Shown: piece by piece, positions 14,185-22,673 of the stretch | How positions within the stretch are numbered: position 1 is the stretch's first letter | Layout of the letters: each line of letters opens with the position of its first letter | Assembly (NCBI GenBank): GCA_002391195.1 | Contig: DGRZ01000002.1 | Span: forward strand, 1-46,385 | Source: Fibrobacter sp. UBA4375 | Lineage (GTDB): Bacteria > Fibrobacterota > Fibrobacteria > Fibrobacterales > Fibrobacteraceae | Direction of reading: 5' to 3' | Length of the DNA stretch: 46,385 nucleotides | Notes under the pieces: generated by a model | What the model saw: the letters and a program-made list of their open reading frames with translations, nothing else | What the model was told of the DNA's origin: nothing | Databases searched by the model: none | Made by a program: the position numbers and the translations under genes

Positions 14185-15456
14185 TTAAAAAAAATCCACG
14201 TCCAGCTTGGTCTTTTTGCGGCCGGCGGGCTCGATGACCGCGGCGGAGAACTTGGCAGTGTTAAACAGGCGGTTCACCGTCTCGACAACTTCGCCTTCGG
14301 TCATGTTTTTGATAATCCGCTCGCTTTCATCCATGGTGCGGAACTCTCCCAGGTGCAGCATCTGTTCCGCCATACGGACCACCCGCTTCTCCGGGCTGTC
14401 TGCCCCCAGGTACATGCCGCCCAAAATGTTCGTCTTGGTCCGCTCGAATTCCCCTTTCTTGAAACCATACTTCAAGAAATTGCGGGTCTCGTCTAGCGAA
14501 AGTTCCATAGCCGTTTTCAGCTGTTGTGGTTCCGTCGCCAGAGAAACTCCCCAGTCGGTGCAGTCCCGATAGATGTCGGCGGTGGAATACACGGAGTAGG
14601 CAAGTCCCCGGTCTTCGCGGATTTTCTGGAATAAGCGACTGGCCATGCCGGCCCCCATGGCCACGTTAAAGAGCGATAGGGCGCAGCGCCCCCGCTCGTC
14701 CATCAGGCTGCGGTCAAAACTGAGTCCCCAGAAGAGGTTGGACTGTGCGATGTCCTGTTTCTGCACCACCTTCACGCTATTGTGGGCTTTGTAAACGTCT
14801 GCAGGCAGGGGGCCCCGTGTCTTTTTGCAGGCGAATTTTTCTGCACAAAGTCGAACAAGTTCTTCGTGGTCTACTTTGCCCGAGGCGCACACCAGCAAGG
14901 GAATTTCGTCAATCACTTGCTTTTTGTACCTGAGCATCTGTTTGTGGGTGAGTGCGTTCACCTGCTTGATGGTTCCCGTGATGGAATGGGCGATGCCCGA
15001 ACCCTTGAAATGGATGGCGTTGAAGATGTCGCCTACGATTTCTTCGGGAATGTCGTCGTAACTGTGAATCTCCTCGATAATCACCCGGCGTTCCTTTTCC
15101 ATCTCGCTTTTGTCCATACGGGGGTTCATGAGCATGTCAGCAATGACATCTACGGCCAGCGCCAAATGGCTCCGCTCGATCTGTGCATAAAAGCCGGTCT
15201 CTTGTCTGGTGGTATAGGCTTCCAGGTTCCCGCCCTTGTCTTCGATGGCCCGGGCTATTTGAAGGGCGCTGCGCTTCTTGGTTCCCTTGAATACCAGGTG
15301 CTCGTAAAAGTGGCTCAGGCCGTATTCGTCCTTTGCCTCGTGGCGGCTGCCCCGTGGGACCCAGACGCCTACTGCGACGGAATAAGCGTGGGGCATGTAG
15401 TCGGTGAGAATGGTGATGCCGTTTTCAAGTTCGGTCTTTTTGACAAGTTGTTTCAT
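14185..15456 (-). CDS. M16 family zinc peptidase (processing-peptidase-like)
   Basis: 423 residues. The inverted zinc motif HxxEH is HFYEH at residues 49-53 (His49 and His53 bind zinc, Glu52 acts as base), with the third ligand expected in the EKERRVIIEEIHSYDD segment near residue 130. The opening LENGITILTDYMPHAYSVAVGVWVPRGSRHE and the second-domain GLAYSVYS segment match the M16B family (mitochondrial processing peptidase beta, bacterial PqqL/YmxG-like). It probably degrades short peptides in the cytoplasm; no signal peptide is present. A single half-size protein would dimerise. The ATG is preceded directly by a long CCTA-word tract rather than a Shine-Dalgarno. Confidence 0.9.
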   Translation of the reverse strand: MKQLVKKTELENGITILTDYMPHAYSVAVGVWVPRGSRHEAKDEYGLSHFYEHLVFKGTKKRSALQIARAIEDKGGNLEAYTTRQETGFYAQIERSHLALAVDVIADMLMNPRMDKSEMEKERRVIIEEIHSYDDIPEEIVGDIFNAIHFKGSGIAHSITGTIKQVNALTHKQMLRYKKQVIDEIPLLVCASGKVDHEELVRLCAEKFACKKTRGPLPADVYKAHNSVKVVQKQDIAQSNLFWGLSFDRSLMDERGRCALSLFNVAMGAGMASRLFQKIREDRGLAYSVYSTADIYRDCTDWGVSLATEPQQLKTAMELSLDETRNFLKYGFKKGEFERTKTNILGGMYLGADSPEKRVVRMAEQMLHLGEFRTMDESERIIKNMTEGEVVETVNRLFNTAKFSAAVIEPAGRKKTKLDVDFF

Positions 15457-15574
15457 TGATAGGATCTAGGGGCTAGGATTTAGGGGCTAGGATCTAGGGG
15501 TTAGGATCTAGGGGTTAGGATCTAGGGGCTAGGATCTAGGGGATAGGTGTTAGGTAATAGGTTTTAGGTATTAG
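15457..15574 (-). repeat. Long CCTAGATCCTA-word tract before the M16 peptidase start
   Basis: About 118 bp made almost entirely of 7-8 nt words (CCTAGATC, CCTAACCC, CCTAGCCC on the coding strand). It begins one base before the ATG of the peptidase gene, and at its far end supplies the TAA stop codon of the gene upstream (15571-15573). The longest tract of its class in the window. Confidence 0.9.
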
Positions 15575-16197
15575 GACTGTTGGGGACAAACGCATATTTT
15601 TGTTATGGTGTTCTGCAAGGCGCCCAGCAGGTTTCCCGCAGTTGAAAGTTCCGGAAAAGCATCGATGACCTGCCGCCTGTTTTCGGGATAGTTCCCGCAT
15701 TTTAGGTAGTAGATGCCGCTTAGCAAGGGCGAGAGTTCCTGCAGGTAGTCGGTGGCATTCGGCTTGGCGTCAAGACGCCTACGGAACAGGAAAGCTTTCC
15801 ATTCCCGCAGGCACTGCGCTGCAAGGGCTTCCCGGTTGGGGCTGAACCCTTCTAGAGGAGCGATACCGCACAGGATCTGGTTCCGGCGGGACATTTCCAG
15901 GAATTCCAGCGGAAAAGTTTCCAGGTCCGAGAGGACCTCGGCACTGGAAAAAACATAGGAGAATTCCACCCCTTCGCGCTGTGCCTTCTTGCTCCAGGAT
16001 TTGAGCTTGTCTATCTCCGTAGCAGAAGCATCTTTCAATATGAAGGCCACGGTCCAGGGCCTTTCTAGGGCGCTGAAACCTTCTTCAAGGCAGTCCCCGT
16101 AAAGGAATGCGGAAACCAGGTTTTCTCCGAAGGTTTCCGTAAATCTGGCTGGCCAGAGAGATTGCCTTAATTCTTGAACGCTCAATATTCTTTTCAT
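15571..16197 (-). CDS. Hypothetical protein, possibly a degenerate nucleotidyltransferase-like fold
   Basis: 208 residues, no signal peptide or membrane segment. Residues about 18-60 (FGENLVSAFLYGDCLEEGFS...PWTVAFIL) vaguely recall the GS...D.D strand-turn of nucleotidyltransferases, but the catalytic Gly-Ser and Asp-x-Asp are not present; this is only a shape resemblance. The C-terminal half is helical, with a conserved-looking WKAFLFRRRLDAKPNATDYLQELSPLLSGIYYLK segment. The start is 5 bp after the TPM-domain gene, so the two form an operon. The stop codon lies within the CCTA-word tract, meaning the tract has reached the coding end. Function unknown. Confidence 0.6.
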   Translation of the reverse strand: MKRILSVQELRQSLWPARFTETFGENLVSAFLYGDCLEEGFSALERPWTVAFILKDASATEIDKLKSWSKKAQREGVEFSYVFSSAEVLSDLETFPLEFLEMSRRNQILCGIAPLEGFSPNREALAAQCLREWKAFLFRRRLDAKPNATDYLQELSPLLSGIYYLKCGNYPENRRQVIDAFPELSTAGNLLGALQNTITKICVCPQQS

Positions 16198-16202
16198 AAA
16201 AA

Positions 16203-16817
16203 CTACCTCCAGCCGAATCGCCCATAATGGAATCGCCTGCTGGTGGAAACGGCGCTGGTGCGACGTCCCCTTTTGTACAGGGCGTAAAACACCAGCGAAA
16301 AGATGATTGCGACAAACACCCAGCCTGCCGCATTGAGGCTGCCGGCGCTTTCAAATTCCGGAGGCTCTGTAGCCAATGTCGTGCCCTTTGCCTTTGCAAG
16401 TTCGTTTGAAAGATGGTAAGCTAGTAGCAAAGTCCCCTTGTCATATCTGGCGGACTTGTATTCCGGGAAAAGGTATTCCTGTTGGAGCTTTTCGATGGTG
16501 CTTTTCGGAAGGAAAGACTCCAGATTTTTCCCAAGCTTTACTTGATGCAACTGTTGCACGAATGCCGTATAAAGAAGAACTTCATTACTGTCGGGTGAAA
16601 AATCCCGCTTGTTCCGGCTGTCTTCTAGCAGAACTACAGACAGGCTGAACCCGGTTTTTTGCTCCAGCTCCTTGGCCAGTTTTTCCAAATAACGGGCTTG
16701 GGTTGCGCTCATTACCCTGTTCTCGTCATGGAGCCTTAGGGGGGCGGCTGTGGATACACCCCAAGCGCAAAGTGTGATAAATATCAAAAAAATGCTGAAA
16801 TTTCGCCCAAAAAGCAT
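16203..16817 (-). CDS. TPM-domain membrane-anchored protein
   Basis: 204 residues. An N-terminal signal peptide (hydrophobic residues 8-24, cleavage near STAAP) leads into a TPM-type domain: VMSATQARYLEKLAKELEQKTGFSLSVVLLEDS matches the start of that fold, which in other bacteria sits in the periplasm and has been linked to photosystem II repair in plants or to membrane-protein quality control. One transmembrane helix follows at about residues 164-183 (AGWVFVAIIFSLVFYALY), then a short Arg-rich cytoplasmic tail. First gene of a two-gene operon with the unknown gene downstream. Divergent from the hydrolase-like gene. Confidence 0.7.
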   Translation of the reverse strand: MLFGRNFSIFLIFITLCAWGVSTAAPLRLHDENRVMSATQARYLEKLAKELEQKTGFSLSVVLLEDSRNKRDFSPDSNEVLLYTAFVQQLHQVKLGKNLESFLPKSTIEKLQQEYLFPEYKSARYDKGTLLLAYHLSNELAKAKGTTLATEPPEFESAGSLNAAGWVFVAIIFSLVFYALYKRGRRTSAVSTSRRFHYGRFGWR

Positions 16818-16863
16818 ATATCTATATCATAAAGTAAAAAAAAACAAAAAAAATGTTCTTTTC

Positions 16864-16891
16864 TTGATTTCACTATGTATCTTTCTATAGA
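16864..16891 (+). promoter_or_regulatory. Putative sigma-70 promoter
   Basis: TTGATT (16864-16869) and TATAGA (16886-16891) with a 16-bp spacer, about 48 bp before the start at 16939. The rest of this 121-bp gap is A/T-rich and must also hold the promoter of the divergent TPM operon. Confidence 0.4.
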
Positions 16892-16938
16892 GAAATCCGT
16901 TTTAGGAGTGTCTTAGTAAAGGGTGATTAATCTGGGTT

Positions 16939-17586
16939 ATGGCGAAGTCAAATGAAAAGTGGGTCTGGTTACCGGACTGGGCATCGGACTTGTCGCTATG
17001 GCAAGACGACTTGACAGAAGTGGAGTCTTCTGCCGACCATACCTTTGTTCCCTACGAGACTATGGCGGACAACCTGGATGACCTTTACAAGATTCCTGGA
17101 CTTTCCAAGGCCGATGTGGTGGTAGGCTCCGGCATGGGAGCATTTCTCCTGCTCATGCACCACAAGAAAAAACCGTCGGCACAGCGATGGATTTTGCTTT
17201 CGCCTTATGCGGACTTCTGCGACGAAGACAGCGACTGGACGGAGACGAACCTGCACTTTATGGCAAGGCAGATGCAGACGACTACGGAACCGGGCCTTAA
17301 CTCATTTGCGGAACAGTTCGAAGACGAATTCGGCGAGTGGCAAGACGATTGGATGGACTGCGCCAAGAAGATGAACGCCGAGAAACTGGCCAAGGGCATT
17401 ACCTACCTGGCGGGCAACAAGATTTCGAAACCTCTAGAGGATTGCAGTGGAATTGAAGTGGTTTACGGTCGTATGGACCGTGCCGTTCCACCTGCCCAGA
17501 CGTTGAAACTAAAGGATCTTATGCCGGGGTCAACTTTCAAGGAACGCCCCAAGGCGGGCCACTGGCCGCCGCAGCTTTTGCTGTAG
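16939..17586 (+). CDS. Alpha/beta-hydrolase-fold protein lacking the nucleophile serine
   Basis: 215 residues, cytoplasmic. The layout resembles BioH/BioG-type small hydrolases: WVWLPDWASDLSLW at the start, a nucleophile-elbow region VVVGSGMGAFLL around residue 61, YGRMDRAVPP with the acid Asp around residue 178, and the catalytic His in AGHWPP near the end. In active relatives the elbow is G-x-S-x-G; here the order is G-S-G-M-G, so glycine occupies the nucleophile place and Ser is one position early. The bases (GGC TCC GGC ATG GGA) leave no doubt about the translation. It may be a non-catalytic or unusual member. A BioG-like role in pimeloyl-ACP release is possible but unsupported by neighbours. 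Confidence 0.65.
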   Translation: MAKSNEKWVWLPDWASDLSLWQDDLTEVESSADHTFVPYETMADNLDDLYKIPGLSKADVVVGSGMGAFLLLMHHKKKPSAQRWILLSPYADFCDEDSDWTETNLHFMARQMQTTTEPGLNSFAEQFEDEFGEWQDDWMDCAKKMNAEKLAKGITYLAGNKISKPLEDCSGIEVVYGRMDRAVPPAQTLKLKDLMPGSTFKERPKAGHWPPQLLL

Positions 17587-17614
17587 TCTGTGTTGTTTTG
17601 CAAAACGATATTCG

Positions 17615-19552
17615 TCATTCTCGCGTAGGCGAGAATCTCAATCGGCATCCGATTGCCGCTAGCAAGTAAATGGCGAAGAACCAGAGCAGGGCGGTTTCAA
17701 GATAATCTCCGATATGCTGGTACAGGGTGTCCCTGGTCTTCAACTGCATCTTGCGCTGGATGACGGCGTCTTCAAAAATAGGCGTGTTCAAGTCCATGTG
17801 ACCATACTGGTCAATGAACACGGACACTCCGCTGTTGGCAAGCCTTGCCGCCGGCATGCCGTTTTCGATGGTGCGGTAACGCACCAGGTTCAGGTGCTGG
17901 TAGGGGGCGGTACTCCTGCCGAACCATCCGTCGTTAGTGATGTTCACCATGAACCTGGAGCCTGCCCGGATGGCATCCCGCACCAGGTCGCCGAAGATGG
18001 CGTCGTAGCATATGAAAGGCGTCCACAAGAAGGGGCCGTACACGGGAGTTTCTTTTCCGGGAACAAAATCGCCTTCGCCCAGATCCACGTAGTTCAGGAT
18101 TGGGAAGATGTCGTCGAAAGGAATCCTTTCGCTGAAAGGAACCAGGTGCTTTTTGATGTAACGCTGGGGGAAACTCCCGTCGTTAGGGCTGAACAGGAAA
18201 GAAGCGTTGTACACTTCGTAGCGGCGCACTGCACCAGGCTCCTTGATGCGCTTGAAATCAAGGGCGCCAACCAGAATGCTTGCGTTCATGCGGCTTGCGA
18301 CGTTGTGCAGCCTGACAATCGTAGCGGGCTGCCTGCGGATGTGGTCAGGAATGGCGGTTTCTGCCAAGATAATCAGGTCCGTTCCGTCTTTGACGCTGTC
18401 ACGGACCATACCGAGGGTCTTGTCGATAATGCGGTCGTAGCGCTCCTTGCTCCATTTTTCACCCTGCTGAATGCAGGGCTGCACCATGGCTATTTGGGGA
18501 GTGTGCTCCCCGTCGCTTCCGTAGAAGGGTGCCGCTTCGGGGGAGGACAAGGTGATTTTTCCGTGAACAAGTAGGGCTATGAGAATTAGGGCGGGTAGGG
18601 CAAAGGGCCACTTGGCTTTTAGACCAGGCTTGCCCAAAGCATTTGCGACAAGCATGTTGCTTGCCACAATCAGGGTGGTGTAGCCGAAGATTCCGATGAT
18701 AGAAAGGGCTTGCAAAAGTTCCAGGTAGTTGCCGAACACATAGCCCAGGTGGCTCCAAGGGAAGGCGAAGTCCCCGCGGGTACGGGTCATTTCAAGCCCG
18801 GCGTAAAACAGGGGGTAGAATATCCAGAAAATCCTATACCCCTTGATGCGGATATCCTTGACGAGGGTATAGACGAAAGCCGCTACCACACTGTAGAAAC
18901 TGAAAAAAGCGACCAAAAGCACCACGCCCAAGAAGATGATGGCCGATGGTGCCGTCTCCACGTTCATGACGTTGAAAATCCAGTAGTAGTTGATGCCGTT
19001 ATAGACCATGCCCGACCAGAAAGTGGCGAAGATGGCGGAATTACGACTGTAGCGGTTCATGGCGATGAACCAGGGCACAAGCAGTAGCAGGGCGGCAGGC
19101 CCCAGGGGTAACGGCGGAAATGCCAGGGCCATGGCGCCCCAGGCAATGGTAGAAAGCAATAGCGCTGTCCGGGAATCCCTTTCGCGGAGCCTCTTGAAAT
19201 TCCACAGGCCAAAACGGTACAGCAGGTAAAGCCCGAAGGGAATGAACAGCACAGAAATCTGGACAAGTCCCGCATGCCCGCCTGCCAGGTAATCTAGGGC
19301 GAGAAATGCAAAAGAGATGAGGGCGTAACTGTAGACAAAACGGTTGAACGGCTTACGGACGCTCTTGACAAAGAGGAACGGCAGGGTGACAATGAAAGGG
19401 ATAAACTGGGGTTTCCAGGAGTAAAGCCCAGGCTCGTCGGGAGTGACCAGGTAGAGTCCTAATTCGGCCACGAACAGAAGCCCGAGAAAAATCCGGTACA
19501 TTCTCGGCAATGCCCCAATCCACGATTTCAGTCTGTTCAAAATATCAGTCAT
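17615..19552 (-). CDS. lnt: Apolipoprotein N-acyltransferase
   Basis: 645 residues. Lnt adds the third acyl chain to the N-terminal Cys of lipoproteins at the outer face of the inner membrane. The C-terminal nitrilase-like domain has the Glu-Lys-Cys triad: Glu in LIILAETAIP (about residue 394), Lys in YIKKHLVPFSER (about 466), Cys in PFICYDAIFGDLV (about 510), and the family NITNDGWFGRSTAPYQH stretch. Several membrane helices precede it. The protein is about 130 residues longer than E. coli Lnt because of additional N-terminal helices (roughly residues 20-110). The last seven residues (RFSPTRE) and stop are encoded by a REP-like hairpin. It fits the many lipoproteins in the window. A CTAG-word tract separates it from rsmI. 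Confidence 0.93.
   Translation of the reverse strand: MTDILNRLKSWIGALPRMYRIFLGLLFVAELGLYLVTPDEPGLYSWKPQFIPFIVTLPFLFVKSVRKPFNRFVYSYALISFAFLALDYLAGGHAGLVQISVLFIPFGLYLLYRFGLWNFKRLRERDSRTALLLSTIAWGAMALAFPPLPLGPAALLLLVPWFIAMNRYSRNSAIFATFWSGMVYNGINYYWIFNVMNVETAPSAIIFLGVVLLVAFFSFYSVVAAFVYTLVKDIRIKGYRIFWIFYPLFYAGLEMTRTRGDFAFPWSHLGYVFGNYLELLQALSIIGIFGYTTLIVASNMLVANALGKPGLKAKWPFALPALILIALLVHGKITLSSPEAAPFYGSDGEHTPQIAMVQPCIQQGEKWSKERYDRIIDKTLGMVRDSVKDGTDLIILAETAIPDHIRRQPATIVRLHNVASRMNASILVGALDFKRIKEPGAVRRYEVYNASFLFSPNDGSFPQRYIKKHLVPFSERIPFDDIFPILNYVDLGEGDFVPGKETPVYGPFLWTPFICYDAIFGDLVRDAIRAGSRFMVNITNDGWFGRSTAPYQHLNLVRYRTIENGMPAARLANSGVSVFIDQYGHMDLNTPIFEDAVIQRKMQLKTRDTLYQHIGDYLETALLWFFAIYLLAAIGCRLRFSPTRE
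17617..17636. repeat. REP-like hairpin overlapping the lnt stop codon
   Basis: ATTCTCGC-GTAG-GCGAGAAT perfect 8-bp stem between convergent genes. It overlaps the last codons and stop of lnt. Same type as 3167-3217 (CATTCCCGC...GCGGGAATC). It probably ends transcripts from both sides. Confidence 0.75.
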
Positions 19553-19593
19553 TAGCTATCTAGCCCCTAGATTCTAGCCCCTAAAACCTAATC
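19553..19593 (-). repeat. CTAG-word tract between rsmI and lnt
   Basis: The plus strand reads CTAGCCCCTAGATTCTAGCC and continues with CCCTAAAACCTAA. On the lnt coding strand the words are G-rich (TTAGGGGCTAG), the opposite sense from the other start-codon tracts. It fills the whole gap from the rsmI stop to the lnt ATG; no Shine-Dalgarno is seen. Confidence 0.75.
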
Positions 19594-20280
19594 TCACAGC
19601 CCGCTTTTGTCCTTCGGGTTGAAAATCAGCACGAACTCACCTTTGGGCGGGTGGCTCTTGAAGTGGACGAGGATTTCTGCGGGAGTGCCAATCAGGTGTT
19701 CCTCGAATTTTTTGGTCAGTTCCCGCATCAGCGCAATCTTGATGTCTCCAAAGACCGTCTGGATTTCTGCTACGAACTTGTCCACGTTATGGGGGCTGGC
19801 GTAAAAAATCTGGGTGGCTTCTTCGTCTTTCAGTTTTTCGAGAAGGTGAATCCTCTGGGCGCTCTTCTTGGGTGAAAAATACTGGAAGGCAAAGTGGTCC
19901 GTGGGCATACCGCTACTGACCAGAGCCGTCACCATGGCGCAGGGGCCAGGAACCGCCCGCACGTCAATTCCTTCGCGAACGCATTCCCGGACCAGGTTGA
20001 AGGCTGGGTCCGCGATTCCCGGGGTGCCCGCGTCGCTGACCAGGGCGATGTCTCCCTGGTCTTTCAAGTAGCTTACGTATTTGGGAGTAACGGCTTCTTT
20101 ATTGAAGTCGTGGTAGGCCTCCATGGGAGTGGAAATCCCGAAATGGTCGAAGAGGATCCGGGTGTGGCGCGTATCTTCGGCAAGCACCAGGGGTACTTCT
20201 TTCAGGGTTCGGACCGCACGGTAGGTGATGTCCTCCATGTTTCCGATAGGGGTCGCTACAATGTACAGGGTATGAGCCAT
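19594..20280 (-). CDS. rsmI: 16S rRNA (cytidine(1402)-2'-O)-methyltransferase
   Basis: 228 residues. It belongs to the tetrapyrrole-methylase-fold SAM-dependent enzymes; RsmI 2'-O-methylates C1402 in the 16S decoding centre. Diagnostic parts: YIVATPIGNMEDITYRAVRTL at the start, AEDTRHTRILFDHFGI, ALVSDAGTPGIADP near residue 80, VPGPCAMVTALVSSG, and FYASPHNV. The normal C-terminal extension (usually about 50 residues more) is shortened. ATG at 20280 lies 9 bp after the lipoprotein gene, so the two are co-transcribed. Lnt follows downstream on the same strand. Confidence 0.93.
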   Translation of the reverse strand: MAHTLYIVATPIGNMEDITYRAVRTLKEVPLVLAEDTRHTRILFDHFGISTPMEAYHDFNKEAVTPKYVSYLKDQGDIALVSDAGTPGIADPAFNLVRECVREGIDVRAVPGPCAMVTALVSSGMPTDHFAFQYFSPKKSAQRIHLLEKLKDEEATQIFYASPHNVDKFVAEIQTVFGDIKIALMRELTKKFEEHLIGTPAEILVHFKSHPPKGEFVLIFNPKDKSGL

Positions 20281-20289
20281 GGCTCAAAT

Positions 20290-20880
20290 TTAGTAATCGC
20301 TGCGCATGCCCATGTCGGCGTTGTAGGGGTAGTTCAGTTCAAAGGCGAGCCTCTGGACCAGCTTGCGGTGCATATCCTTGGAGGCGTTGTTCAGAAGGTC
20401 ACTGCGCAATTTGCCATAAAGATTGGCCTTGATTGTTTCTTCTTCCTTGTATTCGGCTTGCTTGACAAGCACTCCGTCGCAATGGATTTGCACATTCAGC
20501 GTGTAGGTCCAGGTTTCGTCTACGGGCATTATAGGCCAGAAGGGAATTACGAATAAAGGAATGCTCCAGGGAGTGGCTTTAGTATTTTGTACCACTTGTG
20601 CCAGGATGCTTGCCGAACCATTACATTTTTCCCTGAGGTAAAAATCCTGGTTGGCGGCCCGATTGTATTCTTGCCTCAGACTTTCCGAAAGCCAGAGGGT
20701 GTCGGCCCCGAGAATCAGGGGAATCTTGTCGAACAGCGGCGCCGAATCGGCTTGTGTATGGTTCGGCACGTTAAGGGACTTGTCACCCTGGTCCCCCTGC
20801 ACCAGGTTCACGGAGCAGGCGCTTGCCAAAAGCGCCGAACTCCACAGCAGGAGTGTCCGAATTTGGCTCCAGAACTGCAT
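20290..20880 (-). CDS. Hypothetical lipoprotein
   Basis: 196 residues with a lipoprotein signal (hydrophobic core LLLWSSALLASAC, acceptor Cys about residue 22). The mature part contains two further Cys residues (near 86 and 134), a proline-rich WSIPLFVIPFWPIMPVDETWTYTLNVQIHCDG stretch that resembles a beta-sandwich insert of envelope-biogenesis lipoproteins, and a helical C-terminus with KDMHRKLVQRLAFELN. It could be an LptE-like or other outer-membrane assembly lipoprotein, but I cannot match it to a family. First gene of a transcript with rsmI and divergent from the FISUMP gene. Confidence 0.65.
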   Translation of the reverse strand: MQFWSQIRTLLLWSSALLASACSVNLVQGDQGDKSLNVPNHTQADSAPLFDKIPLILGADTLWLSESLRQEYNRAANQDFYLREKCNGSASILAQVVQNTKATPWSIPLFVIPFWPIMPVDETWTYTLNVQIHCDGVLVKQAEYKEEETIKANLYGKLRSDLLNNASKDMHRKLVQRLAFELNYPYNADMGMRSDY

Positions 20881-21053
20881 AATTTCAATTTAGCAATGAT
20901 TTGACTTGTGAAAATTCCGCTTAAAAAAATAAAAAACTCCTTTTTTAAAACGATAATAAAGGAAAAATTTCGTGTTGGATGCGCGCTGTGGTTCTTTTTT
21001 TTTACATTGTAAGAGAAATATTTTAAGTACATAACAAAATCAAGGAGAAAACC

Positions 21054-22631
21054 ATGAAAAAACTACTCTGGACATCGGCGATGGCCCTCACGGCTGCCGC
21101 CTGTATGACCGCCTGCGACGACAGCAGCAGCGGCGCCAGCAACAGCATCCCCGAATTCAAGACCGAGGCCGCCCTCCCCGACACCTGCGAGATGGAAGTG
21201 GCCAAGGCTGGCGACACCTATTTCGCCTGCTTCGAGAACAAGTGGATCGAGGTCACCGACTCCGCCACCGTAGAACAGTTCAAGGAAGGCCTGGACGAAG
21301 ACGAAATCAAGGCCAAGCTCGAAGAACTGGAAGACCAGCTGAAGCCCGCCACCCCGGCCAAGCCCAAGTCCTCCAGTAGCAAGAAGACGGACGAAAACGT
21401 AGACTCCAGCGACAGCGATGAACCCGAAAGTTCCGCCAGCGAAGAATGCACCGGCCGCCGTTGCAATAGTGACGGCAAGTCCAGCAGTTCCAAGAAGAGC
21501 AGCGGTGGAAGCGGTTCTGGTGAAGGTGGTTCCGGTGAAGGCGGCAGCTCTCCTTCTAGTGCGACCAGCGGTTCCAGTGCGACCCGTGACGAGCATTTTA
21601 AATTGCTAGATGAATTTGTAGACTGGAAGTCGGGGACCAAGGCCGTTGTAAAGACGACTATCGATCCAACAGATATGGAATCAGCTCTGAAGTCTGATGG
21701 ATTTGAAGTAAGCGTCTATGATAGTGAGGATGATGCAACTGCAGTAAATTTGCTTATGTGGATGACGTCAGGGGTAAATTTGGGAATCCAAAAAGATAAT
21801 GCAGTTTTTCTGAAAACAAATAACACGCCAGAGGATAGTTCAGCTCTTCTTTTCATTGTTAAAGAGGAAGCCTCAGATGTGGTGGGTTATGCGCATGTTT
21901 TATCCAGAGGTAAGTGCGGCACTTCCGTCTATTTCAAGGATACCCAAATTTGTGAGGAAGGCAAGGTCTTGACTAAGTGTGGAACGGAAACCCTTGCTCT
22001 GGATTTCTCAAATATCAAAGTTTGCGATGAAGGAGTGGTTAAAGGCATCTGTGGGGGAAATTACGATTTTTACGATCCAAAGAAAGAATTCTGCGATAGT
22101 CGTGACCAGGCTATCTACAAGTACGTGACCATCGGCACCCAGACCTGGATGGCCGAGAACCTGAACTATGAGACCACTACAGGTAGTTCCTGCTATAATG
22201 ATGCAGCTTCTTGTTCTGGCTTAGGACGACTTTACACACTCTCTGCTGCCGACGAATCAGTTTGCCCTAACGGATGGCACCTACCCAACAACACCGAATG
22301 GGAACTGTTAAAAAAGAATGCAGGGGGTGATGCTGAAGCTGCACAAAATTTAAAAGCATACTCCTCCGGTTGGGATGAAGCTTTCGGTACGGATAAGTAT
22401 GGATTTGCCGCTGAGCCCGCCGGGATATATGATGGCAAAAAATATACTGGAAAAACAATCATGACCGCTTATTGGAGTTCAACAATCATAGATGAAATGG
22501 GCGACATGACATATCATTATTTTACAATAACCGACGAAGACGAAGCTGAAAACACAGCTGTTTTTACAAATATTTCAATCGAGGAGTATCCCAATCGGTA
22601 TTCCGTTCGCTGCATCAAGGACGCAGAATAA
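21054..22631 (+). CDS. Fib_succ_major (FISUMP, TIGR02145) surface lipoprotein
   Basis: 525 residues. Lipoprotein signal with Cys17 and Cys21 near the lipobox, then a short domain with repeated Cys (DTCEMEVAKAGDTYFACFENKWIEV), followed by a Ser/Glu/Gly-rich linker (about residues 100-180). A middle domain spans about 185-350, and the C-terminal FISUMP domain (about 355-525) shows VTIGTQTWMAENLNYE, CPNGWHLPNNTEWELL, YWSST and YSVRCIKD. FISUMP proteins are abundant in Fibrobacter and are thought to be surface proteins; their exact role is unclear. AAGGAG precedes the ATG, and a double hairpin follows the stop. Composition changes along the gene: GC-rich codons up to about 21590, AT-rich until 22110, GC-rich at the conserved TWMAEN segment, then AT-rich. 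Confidence 0.9.
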   Translation: MKKLLWTSAMALTAAACMTACDDSSSGASNSIPEFKTEAALPDTCEMEVAKAGDTYFACFENKWIEVTDSATVEQFKEGLDEDEIKAKLEELEDQLKPATPAKPKSSSSKKTDENVDSSDSDEPESSASEECTGRRCNSDGKSSSSKKSSGGSGSGEGGSGEGGSSPSSATSGSSATRDEHFKLLDEFVDWKSGTKAVVKTTIDPTDMESALKSDGFEVSVYDSEDDATAVNLLMWMTSGVNLGIQKDNAVFLKTNNTPEDSSALLFIVKEEASDVVGYAHVLSRGKCGTSVYFKDTQICEEGKVLTKCGTETLALDFSNIKVCDEGVVKGICGGNYDFYDPKKEFCDSRDQAIYKYVTIGTQTWMAENLNYETTTGSSCYNDAASCSGLGRLYTLSAADESVCPNGWHLPNNTEWELLKKNAGGDAEAAQNLKAYSSGWDEAFGTDKYGFAAEPAGIYDGKKYTGKTIMTAYWSSTIIDEMGDMTYHYFTITDEDEAENTAVFTNISIEEYPNRYSVRCIKDAE

Positions 22632-22673
22632 CCTAAGCTAGATGCCGCATCAAGTGCGGCACGACAACACAAG

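Noticed and set aside
15571..16197. Active nucleotidyltransferase (MNT-type) toxin or antitoxin
   Set aside because: The Gly-Ser and Asp-x-Asp catalytic signature is missing, and the neighbour is a TPM-domain gene rather than a HEPN protein.
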